A stretch of 5,695 bases of DNA, taken from NCBI GenBank assembly GCA_003152975.1, contig PMBP01000257.1, positions 1 through 5,695 on the forward strand, read 5' to 3'. Source of the stretch: Phycisphaerales bacterium (GTDB lineage: Bacteria; Planctomycetota; Phycisphaerae; Sedimentisphaerales; Anaerohalosphaeraceae). Numbering within the stretch: position 1 is the stretch's first letter; every line of letters starts with the position of its first letter. A model generated the notes under the pieces. It ran no database searches, was not told the DNA's origin, and worked only from the letters and a program-made list of their open reading frames with translations. The position numbers and the translations under genes were made by a program. Shown here one piece after another: positions 1-5,243 of this stretch.

Positions 1-387
1 CTCGCCCACGCAGAAGATGGGCAACAGTCCGCCAGCCAGGGCGGCCTTGACCTTCTTGTTGATCAGCTCGTCTGTCTCACCGATCACGTGGCGCCTCTCG
101 GAGTGCCCGCAGATCACGTAGGTGCACCCGACATCCTTGAGCATCGCGGGACTGATCTCGCCGGTAAACGCGCCGTTGGGCTGGAAGTACACATCCTGCG
201 CCCCCAGCGATATGTTCGACGAACTCAGCACCTCGGCCGCCTTCTGCAGATAGACAAACGGCACGCACACCGCCATATCGACGGTCGTGACCGTCTTGAG
301 TTCCCTGACCAGCCCCGACGCCAGCGCGATAGCGCCCTTGGCGTTGGTGTTCATCTTCCAGTTGCCCGCAAGAAACGGCTTTCTCAT
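1..387 (-). CDS. tpiA: Triosephosphate isomerase, N-terminal half (runs off left edge)
   Basis: Glycolytic/gluconeogenic enzyme that interconverts dihydroxyacetone phosphate and glyceraldehyde 3-phosphate in the cytoplasm. The 129 codons in the window begin MRKPFLAGNWKMNT, the classical TIM N-terminus. Asn9 and Lys11 are the substrate-binding pair, and the block VICGHSERR places the electrophilic histidine at residue 95, its canonical position. The visible part ends at the CVGE motif, so the catalytic glutamate (about residue 165) and the phosphate-binding loop lie outside the window; the family is about 250 residues long. Two ATG codons are adjacent (390 and 387). The GGGAG ribosome binding site (394-398 on the plus strand) sits 3 bases from the first and 6 from the second, so 387 is preferred. 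The gene follows pheA by about 50 bases on the same strand with no visible terminator between them, so co-transcription is likely. Identification is very secure. Confidence 0.97.
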   Translation of the reverse strand, partial: MRKPFLAGNWKMNTNAKGAIALASGLVRELKTVTTVDMAVCVPFVYLQKAAEVLSSSNISLGAQDVYFQPNGAFTGEISPAMLKDVGCTYVICGHSERRHVIGETDELINKKVKAALAGGLLPIFCVGE

Positions 388-437
388 CATTTGCTCCCGT
401 GTAATACCGGATTCGATTTTCGTCCCGGGGCCGTCCG

Positions 438-1508
438 CTACAGCACCCCGGTGCTCCGCGGAAAGCTGCCCAGCGACGACAACTGCAGGCAATGGCTCTT
501 GGCCTCCTGCAGCGCGGTCCGGACATGCTCATCTTCGCGATGCCCCAGAAAATCCACGAAAAAGTAATATTCCCACTCGCGCTTCTTGTTCGGACGCGAG
601 CCGATATTGGTCATGTTGATCCCGTAGTTCTTGAAAATACTCAGCACATCCACCAGCGCGCCGGTTTTGTGGGCCGTGCTGAACAGGATAATCGTCTTGT
701 CGTCGCCGGTCGGCTTGGCGTCTTCCTTGCTCAGCACCAGGAATCTCGTGATATTGTTCGAGATGTCCTCGATGTCCTCGCACAGGATCTTCAGGCCGTA
801 AATCTCCGCCGCCACGGTCGAGGCAATCGCCGCGGTGCCGGGCTCGTCGGCCGCCATCTGAGCCGCCCGGGCCGTCGAGGCCACCGGTACGGTCTGGGCC
901 TCGCGGAACATGCTGCTCAGCCAGTTGCGGCACTGGGCGAACACTTCCGGCTGCGAGTAAATCGTCTGGATCTTGTCCAGCGGGCAATTCGCCAGCAGGT
1001 TGTGGTGAATCGCCATATTCACTTCGCCACAGATCAGCACATCGGTCTCGATGAAACCGTCCAGCGACTCCCGCACCCCGCCGCCGGCCGAATTTTCGAT
1101 CGGCACCAGGCCAAAGTCCGAATGACCCTTGCTGACCTCTTCGAAGATCGCCCGGATATCCGTCACGGCCTCATACTCGACGCTCTGGCCGAATTTCCGC
1201 AACGCGGCCGTATGGCTGAAACTGCCCTCGGGTCCCAGAAACGCGATCCGTAGCGGCCGTTCAAGGACAAACGACCCGCTCATCAACTCTCGCCACATTG
1301 CAGCCAAGACCTTATCCGGCAATGGGCCCTTGTTGGCCGCCAATACCCTGTCGATCACGGCCTTTTCGCGGTCCGGGGCATAGATCGGCGAGTGGTCGCG
1401 GGTCTTCAGTTTTCCGACCTCGACGACGACCTGAGCGCGCTGGTTGATCAGCTCGACGAGCTTGACATCAATCGCGTCAATCTGATTTCTCAGCTTTTCT
1501 ATGGACAT
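438..1508 (-). CDS. pheA: Bifunctional chorismate mutase / prephenate dehydratase (P-protein)
   Basis: Cytoplasmic enzyme of phenylalanine synthesis: chorismate to prephenate, then prephenate to phenylpyruvate. The 356 residues match the usual P-protein length. Residues 1-85 are an AroQ chorismate mutase domain with Arg7, Arg24, Lys35, Arg47 and Glu48 at the positions of E. coli Arg11, Arg28, Lys39, Arg51 and Glu52. Residues 87-262 are the dehydratase domain: IAFLGPEGSFSHTAA at 88-102, VPIENS at 135-140 and the catalytic TRF motif at 254-256. Residues 271-350 form the ACT domain; the allosteric GALV motif (283-286) is intact, but the usual ESRP motif reads GSRP (303-306). ATG at 1508 is chosen because the mutase helix starts immediately after it. 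A TTG at 1556 would add 16 residues but lacks a ribosome binding site and homology-like content. A GGAGG lies 14 bases upstream of the ATG, farther than ideal. tpiA follows in the same direction, and the plus-strand cluster diverges upstream. Confidence 0.96.
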   Translation of the reverse strand: MSIEKLRNQIDAIDVKLVELINQRAQVVVEVGKLKTRDHSPIYAPDREKAVIDRVLAANKGPLPDKVLAAMWRELMSGSFVLERPLRIAFLGPEGSFSHTAALRKFGQSVEYEAVTDIRAIFEEVSKGHSDFGLVPIENSAGGGVRESLDGFIETDVLICGEVNMAIHHNLLANCPLDKIQTIYSQPEVFAQCRNWLSSMFREAQTVPVASTARAAQMAADEPGTAAIASTVAAEIYGLKILCEDIEDISNNITRFLVLSKEDAKPTGDDKTIILFSTAHKTGALVDVLSIFKNYGINMTNIGSRPNKKREWEYYFFVDFLGHREDEHVRTALQEAKSHCLQLSSLGSFPRSTGVL

Positions 1509-1571
1509 CCCGTCCGCTCGGACCTCCGCTTTGGGCCGGTTCGCATTTCCCGACAAATTGGAAAACCCATT

Positions 1572-1600
1572 TACTTAACAGATTAACCATTCGCAGTCAA
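1572..1600 (-). promoter_or_regulatory. Candidate pheA promoter, proximal
   Basis: On the minus strand this reads TTGACT, 17 bases, TAAGTA. The -35 element and spacing are good and the -10 is weak. It would start a transcript near 1565, leaving about 57 untranslated bases before the pheA ATG at 1508. Such a transcript would leave at most about nine bases before the alternative TTG start at 1556, which fits the choice of the ATG. Confidence 0.35.
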
Positions 1601-1690
1601 CGAATTTCGCCTGTTTTTTTCTTTCCAATGCCTTGGATATGGCCATGCCATCTTTCCCAAACGGAACATACTATGCTTTTCTATATTAAC

Positions 1691-1718
1691 ATTTTACAAT
1701 CTTCCTATACATCCACAA
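1691..1718 (-). promoter_or_regulatory. Candidate pheA promoter, distal
   Basis: On the minus strand this reads TTGTGG, 16 bases, TAAAAT. The -10 is good and the -35 partial, in AT-rich surroundings. It would give a leader of about 180 bases before pheA. I see no phenylalanine-rich leader peptide or attenuator in that stretch. It is an alternative to the proximal candidate, not an established second promoter. Confidence 0.3.
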
Positions 1719-1757
1719 GAATCGCATCCTATCTTGCTCTATTTTTACACCGCAATC

Positions 1758-1786
1758 CATGATTCAAACCGCATGATTTGGGTTTG
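1758..1786. repeat. Direct and inverted repeats beside the -35 box (possible operator)
   Basis: CATGATT occurs twice (1758-1764 and 1772-1778), 14 bases apart. Interleaved with it is an inverted repeat, CAAACC (1765-1770) and GGTTTG (1781-1786), with a ten-base gap. The right arm overlaps the -35 box at 1784-1789. This arrangement would suit a dimeric regulator that blocks or assists RNA polymerase at the cluster promoter. The arms are short, so chance is not excluded in AT-rich DNA, and no regulator gene is visible in the window. Confidence 0.35.
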
Positions 1787-1812
1787 CACTCGAAATTCTG
1801 ATAGGATACAAT
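1784..1812 (+). promoter_or_regulatory. Sigma70-type promoter of the isomerase/permease cluster
   Basis: TTGCAC (1784-1789), a 17-base spacer and TACAAT (1807-1812) form a near-consensus promoter with optimal spacing. Transcription would start near 1819, giving an untranslated leader of roughly 64 bases before the ATG at 1883. The -10 hexamer is identical to that of the promoter before the gene at 5244. No terminator is obvious before 5107, so it could drive all three genes from 1883 to 5107. Confidence 0.65.
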
Positions 1813-1870
1813 CCAACGACCATCAGGAGTCAATAGAATTACCGAAAACTGGCAAGGATCGATAAAATAC

Positions 1871-1874
1871 GAGG
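1871..1874 (+). promoter_or_regulatory. Ribosome binding site that selects ATG 1883
   Basis: GAGG at 1871-1874 lies eight bases before the ATG at 1883. The in-frame GTG at 1874 overlaps this site and would have no ribosome binding site of its own, so the ATG is the better start. Confidence 0.7.
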
Positions 1875-1882
1875 TGTCCGTT

Positions 1883-3349
1883 ATGAAAACCATGTTATCC
1901 CCCACCTTTGACCCACAACTTTCACGAAGATGTTTTTTCAGCGGCTGTGCGGCCTGCGCGGCGGCCTTGTGCAGCGGTCGTTGGGCCAGTCCCGTGTTTG
2001 CAGCCGACATGGCCCAGGCCCTGCCCATGCCCAAGGACAAAGCCAAGGTCCGGCTGGTGTTCGCGTACTCCCCATCGGAGGCGCCCATCTGGCCGAACAT
2101 CGGCTACGACTTCGAGAAACGCAAAGGCGAACTTCTCCCGGCCCTGAAGAAAGGGTGCCCGGACATTGAATTTCTGCCTATCGATGCGATGAGCATCGAG
2201 AATGCCAAAAAGATCCTCGATAACGATTCCGAGGTCGATGGATATGTGGTCTATATGCTCGGCCTTGGCTGGGCCGAAGTCGGCGAGACGATCGCCGCGA
2301 CCGGCCGGCCAACGATCTATGTCGATAACCTCTACGGGGGCAGCGGGCGGTTTCTGATCTCCACGGCCAAGGCCAAACGCATGAACCAGAATCCCGACAA
2401 GACCAAGGCATGGAAGGTGGCGGCCGTATCCTCGTCGGATATCCGCGATGTCTGCGCCGCGGCCAATTGCTTTGCCGCCATGAAGAAACTCAAGCAATCG
2501 ACCATCCTCCGCGTCGGGGCCGGTTTCGGCACGACCGCCGAGGCCATCACCGGCGTCTTCGGTACCAAGGTCATCCCACTGGAATACGCTCCGCTCAATG
2601 AGCAGTTCAACAAGGCCGACTTGGCCATTGCCCAGCAATGGGCCGACAAATGGTTCAAGGATGCCGATCGGGTCATTGAGCCCTCGAAGGAAGAAATCCT
2701 CAAGAGCGCCCGCATGTACCTGGCGATGTGCGACCTCCTGCGCCAGAACAACGCGCAAGCCATCACGATCAACTGCCTGGGCGGATTCTACGGAAACCAG
2801 ATCACGGCCTATCCGTGTTTAGGGTTTTTCCAGCTCAACAATGATGGTTTTGTCGGCGCCTGCGAGGCCGACTCCACCTCGACGATCACGATGTTGCTGA
2901 TGTCGTACCTGACGGGCCGGCCCGGATACATCTCCGACCCGGTGATCGACACCTCCAAAAACCAGATCATCTACGCCCACTGCGTGGCCACCAACAAGGT
3001 CTTCGGCCCCTCCGGCAGGAGCAACGCCTACCACATCCGCAGCCACTCCGAAGACCGCAAGGGCGCGGTCGTTCGTTCGCTGATGCCGCTGGGCGAGATG
3101 ACCACCACCCTGGAGTTCGACCCGGCCCGCCGGCAGGTGATCTTCCACCAGGCCACGACCGTCGCCAACATCGACGAAGACATGGCCTGCCGCACCAAGC
3201 TGGCCGCCGAGGTCAAGGGCGACATCGACAAGCTGATGAACTTCTGGGACCAGTGGGGCTGGCACCGCGTGACCGTTTATGGCGACCACAAGCGCCGCGT
3301 CCAGCAGTTCGCCGCGTTGACGGGCTTTGACATCATCGAAGAGGCATGA
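1883..3349 (+). CDS. Tat-exported L-fucose/L-arabinose isomerase-like protein
   Basis: The 488-residue product begins with a twin-arginine signal: SRRCFF at 14-19, a short Ala/Cys-rich hydrophobic stretch, and a likely cleavage site after VFA (38-40). The mature part resembles the two-part fold of L-fucose/L-arabinose isomerase-type proteins. An N-terminal alpha/beta half includes VDGYVVYMLGLGW near 118-130 and VGAGFGT near 211-217. The C-terminal half has PCLGFFQLNNDG (311-322), CEAD (327-330), YAHC (364-367), His388 and GWH (459-461). Glu328 and Asp330 could correspond to the catalytic and metal-binding Glu/Asp of fucose isomerase, although I could not align them rigorously. Such enzymes interconvert aldoses and ketoses using a divalent metal, usually in the cytoplasm; the substrate here is unknown. 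The Tat route would suit a protein folded with its metal before export. Four cysteines sit in the signal region (17, 22, 25, 30) without a proper lipobox. It is first in a three-gene cluster, with the permease start 64 bases downstream. Family assignment is from recalled motifs; activity is inferred. Confidence 0.82.
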   Translation: MKTMLSPTFDPQLSRRCFFSGCAACAAALCSGRWASPVFAADMAQALPMPKDKAKVRLVFAYSPSEAPIWPNIGYDFEKRKGELLPALKKGCPDIEFLPIDAMSIENAKKILDNDSEVDGYVVYMLGLGWAEVGETIAATGRPTIYVDNLYGGSGRFLISTAKAKRMNQNPDKTKAWKVAAVSSSDIRDVCAAANCFAAMKKLKQSTILRVGAGFGTTAEAITGVFGTKVIPLEYAPLNEQFNKADLAIAQQWADKWFKDADRVIEPSKEEILKSARMYLAMCDLLRQNNAQAITINCLGGFYGNQITAYPCLGFFQLNNDGFVGACEADSTSTITMLLMSYLTGRPGYISDPVIDTSKNQIIYAHCVATNKVFGPSGRSNAYHIRSHSEDRKGAVVRSLMPLGEMTTTLEFDPARRQVIFHQATTVANIDEDMACRTKLAAEVKGDIDKLMNFWDQWGWHRVTVYGDHKRRVQQFAALTGFDIIEEA

Positions 3350-3413
3350 TTCGGCAGGTGCAGGCGGCGACCGTGCGAAAAATCAGAATCCGTATATTTC
3401 GAGCGAAATTGGC

Positions 3414-4658
3414 ATGTATGCACTGATCGCCATGTTCGCCGCGCTATTGGTGCTGGTGATCCTGCTCCGGCTCAAGGTGCGGCTGGGGCAGTCGATGGTA
3501 CTGGCCGCCGTCGCACTGGCGATCCTGCTGAAGGTCGGCCCGACGCTGTTCTGTCAAACCTGGCTGGATGAATGGCATTCCAAACCTCTCAGCCAGACAA
3601 CCGGCTATCTGTTCGTCTCGCTGGCGGTGTTGCTGTGCATGGTCAATGTCCTGGGCCTGGCCATGCGGGAAACCGGCGTGTCCGGCCAACTGGCCAGCGC
3701 GATGCAGGGCCTGTTCAAAAGTCGCCGCGTGGCGCTATCGATCATTCCGATGCTGATGGGCCTGCTGCCGACCCCCGGCGGGATCATGCTGTCGGCGCCG
3801 ATGGTCCGCGATCTCGGCGACCGCGTCGGCGTCGATCGAACTCACTGCGCGGCGATCAACTACTGGTTCCGCCATCAGTGGGAAACTGTCTGGCCGCTCT
3901 TTCCGTCGGTGCCGCTCCTGCAGAGCATGCTCGGGATCCCGGCCCTGGTGCTGATCTCGCATAATCTGGCCATTACGCTCGCCGGGACGCTCGGCGGAAT
4001 TATCTTTCTGCTCACCCGCGGAATCCCCCCGCGAAATCCCGAACACGACAACCGCGCCGGCGTCCGGAAAAACCTGCGGGACTTTCTCCACGCCTTCTGG
4101 CCGATCGCCGTCGTGGCGATTCTGTATGCGGCGATCAATCTCCCTCCGGCTGCGGGCATCGTCCTGGCGACCGCTTTGTTCGGGGTCTTTCATCGCCTTC
4201 CGTCAGCTCGATGGAAAGCCATCCTGCGCGAAGGATTGGAGCCCGATTTTGTCCTGCTGGTGCTGGGGGCGCTGCTGTTTAAGCTGATCCTTGAGGCCGG
4301 CGGTGCGATTCCCTCGGCGGTCGGCTTTCTCCAGGACCACCACACCCCGCCGATCCTTCTGATCTTTTTCCTGCCGTTTCTGGTGGGATTCCTGACGGGC
4401 GTAACGATGCCGACGGTGGCCATCACCTTCCCGTTCCTGATGCCGATGATCACCCGCGACGGCCAGATTCGAATGGGCCTGGAGACCCTGGCATTTTCCG
4501 GATTGATTTGCGGATTGATGCTCACGCCGGTACACTTGTGTCTGGCAATGTCCGCCAGTTATTTCCAGGCCCCTCTGGGTAAACTGATTCTCAGGTTGCT
4601 GGGTCCCGTCGCACTCGTCGCTGTGGCGGGTTTGGCGTCGGCTTGGATCTTTTCCTGA
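3414..4658 (+). CDS. DUF401-type multi-pass membrane permease
   Basis: The 414-residue integral inner-membrane protein has about 10-12 predicted hydrophobic segments, roughly 1-19, 25-41, 64-84, 105-125, 165-182, 184-201, 226-243, 245-260, 277-294, 312-332, 355-380 and 392-412. I recognise the DUF401 pattern (distantly related to ion-transporter/gluconate-type permeases): LLPTPGGIMLSAP (117-129), a characteristic INYWFRHQWETVWPLFP (148-164), and a second-half counterpart, GVTMPTVAITFPF (329-341). The two P/G-rich elements resemble the paired re-entrant loops of that superfamily. No DUF401 substrate is known to me; an organic acid or sugar acid is a guess. The ATG at 3414 begins directly at the first membrane helix but has only a weak ribosome site (GAG at 3401-3403). 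A TTG at 3327 would add 29 hydrophilic residues and overlap the upstream gene by 23 bases, and is less likely. The small membrane protein follows after 14 bases, indicating an operon. Confidence 0.8.
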   Translation: MYALIAMFAALLVLVILLRLKVRLGQSMVLAAVALAILLKVGPTLFCQTWLDEWHSKPLSQTTGYLFVSLAVLLCMVNVLGLAMRETGVSGQLASAMQGLFKSRRVALSIIPMLMGLLPTPGGIMLSAPMVRDLGDRVGVDRTHCAAINYWFRHQWETVWPLFPSVPLLQSMLGIPALVLISHNLAITLAGTLGGIIFLLTRGIPPRNPEHDNRAGVRKNLRDFLHAFWPIAVVAILYAAINLPPAAGIVLATALFGVFHRLPSARWKAILREGLEPDFVLLVLGALLFKLILEAGGAIPSAVGFLQDHHTPPILLIFFLPFLVGFLTGVTMPTVAITFPFLMPMITRDGQIRMGLETLAFSGLICGLMLTPVHLCLAMSASYFQAPLGKLILRLLGPVALVAVAGLASAWIFS

Positions 4659-4660
4659 CA

Positions 4661-4665
4661 AGGAG
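4661..4665 (+). promoter_or_regulatory. Strong ribosome binding site
   Basis: AGGAG at 4661-4665 lies seven bases before the ATG at 4673 and directly after the permease stop. It fixes the start of the small membrane protein and excludes the upstream in-frame ATG at 4643, which overlaps the permease. It is the best ribosome site in the window. Confidence 0.85.
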
Positions 4666-4672
4666 AACCACC

Positions 4673-5107
4673 ATGAAAAGTCCGTTGGCTATGGTTTCCC
4701 GAAGCCGATCGCGTCGCGAAAGATTTCTCGTCTTCCTGCTGCGGGGCACCGGCATTGTGATGATGACGGCTCTGGTGTTCTGCGTCTGTCCGTTTGCGTG
4801 GATGGACTCCATCCACAAGGCGATGGGCCTGGGTCCCTTGCCGAATGCGCCCATCGTGCAATACCTGACCCGCTCGCTGTCGGGAATGTACGCCTACCTC
4901 GGCATGATGCTGTGGTTTCTGGCCGGCGATATCCGGAGACATCGAGGCACGCTGGCCTTTCTGTCCATCATGGGACTGTTGTTCAGCATCGCCATGATCT
5001 TTCTCGACTCTGTGGCCGGAATGCCTTGGTTCTGGACCGTGGGCGAAGGCCCCATGACGATCCTGCTCTGTGCGGTCTTGTTGTATCTGCTCGGGCGGGT
5101 TCCGTAA
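4673..5107 (+). CDS. Small four-helix membrane protein of unknown function
   Basis: The 144-residue product has a basic N-terminus (Arg/Lys-rich, 9-17) followed by hydrophobic segments near 18-40, 68-85, 93-113 and 125-141, which suggests four transmembrane helices with the basic end in the cytoplasm. A conserved-looking loop after helix 1 reads WMDSIHKAMGLGPLP (43-57), followed by YLTRSLSGMYA (64-74) and a D-x-R-R-H element (86-90). I have the impression of a recurrent planctomycete membrane family with a W-M-x-x-x-H...LGLG pattern, but I cannot name it and assign no function. The gene starts 14 bases after the permease with an excellent ribosome site, so the two are almost certainly co-transcribed. 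A role as accessory subunit or stabiliser of the permease is possible but rests on position only. It ends at TAA 5105-5107. Confidence 0.82.
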   Translation: MKSPLAMVSRSRSRRERFLVFLLRGTGIVMMTALVFCVCPFAWMDSIHKAMGLGPLPNAPIVQYLTRSLSGMYAYLGMMLWFLAGDIRRHRGTLAFLSIMGLLFSIAMIFLDSVAGMPWFWTVGEGPMTILLCAVLLYLLGRVP

Positions 5108-5118
5108 ACATCCAATCG

Positions 5119-5138
5119 CCGGAACGGGTGAACTCCGG
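5119..5138 (+). repeat. Short hairpin after the membrane-protein gene
   Basis: CCGGA (5119-5123) and TCCGG (5134-5138) can form a five-base-pair stem with a ten-base loop, 11 bases after the stop at 5107. No T-run follows, so it is not a standard intrinsic terminator. It could stabilise the transcript end or serve as a protein site upstream of the next promoter. The assignment is weak. Confidence 0.3.
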
Positions 5139-5142
5139 TCCG

Positions 5143-5170
5143 TTGACAGGTCGGGTTGACCCGATACAAT
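5143..5170 (+). promoter_or_regulatory. Strong sigma70-type promoter for the secreted ADP-ribosylglycohydrolase-family gene
   Basis: A consensus -35 TTGACA (5143-5148), a 16-base spacer and TACAAT (5165-5170) precede the gene at 5244. Transcription would start near 5177, leaving a leader of about 67 bases. A second TTGACC at 5156-5161 lies too close to the same -10 to act as its -35. The spacer contains an inverted repeat, listed separately. The gene therefore probably has its own control and is not simply the fourth gene of the upstream operon. Confidence 0.7.
5151..5164. promoter_or_regulatory. Inverted repeat inside the promoter spacer (possible operator)
   Basis: TCGGG, TTGA, CCCGA is a perfect five-base inverted repeat filling almost the whole space between the -35 and -10 boxes. 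Partly overlapping it is an imperfect direct repeat, GGTCCGTTGAC (5137-5147) and GGTCGGGTTGAC (5149-5160). A repressor bound here would exclude RNA polymerase. The arms are short and no regulator is encoded nearby, so this remains a candidate. Confidence 0.4.
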
Positions 5171-5243
5171 TAGCCGAAACGCTGCATAATTGTTTGTGTA
5201 GTGTGTTTCGAATGCATGACTTTCTTCAACGAAAGGACGAGGT

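Larger units (their letters stand above)
1509..1882. other. AT-rich divergent intergenic region
   Basis: About 370 bases separate the divergent pheA and isomerase-like genes. From about 1557 onward the composition is markedly AT-rich compared with the GC-rich coding sequence on both sides. I find no convincing coding frame, tRNA or structured RNA. The run of seven T at 1614-1620 lacks a stable stem before it and is not called as a terminator. The region holds a clear plus-strand promoter at 1784-1812, repeats next to it at 1758-1786, and possible minus-strand promoters at 1572-1600 and 1691-1718. Confidence 0.8.

Noticed and set aside
492..1253. Plus-strand reading frame of 253 codons opposite pheA
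   Set aside because: It lies antisense to a clearly real pheA, its translation shows no recognisable domain, and it is explained by GC-rich codon bias on the other strand.
1509..1571. A phenylalanine-type leader peptide and attenuator before pheA
   Set aside because: No short frame rich in phenylalanine codons and no alternative hairpins with a T-run are visible in the leader.
1614..1620. Run of seven T resembling a terminator tail
   Set aside because: No stable stem precedes it, and no plus-strand transcript is expected to end there; on the minus strand it is an A-run in the pheA leader.
1937..1972. Possible lipoprotein signal because of cysteines after the twin arginine
   Set aside because: None of the cysteines has a proper lipobox (Leu at -3 with small residues at -2 and -1) placed after a hydrophobic core; the VFA cleavage site fits better.
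1922..2758. Minus-strand reading frame of 278 codons opposite the isomerase-like gene
   Set aside because: Its translation is low-complexity and Gly/Arg/Asp-rich with no domain, while the opposite strand has a Tat signal and family motifs.
4643..4675. Upstream ATG at 4643 extending the small membrane protein by ten residues
   Set aside because: It overlaps the permease end and lacks a ribosome site, whereas AGGAG is ideally placed for ATG 4673.
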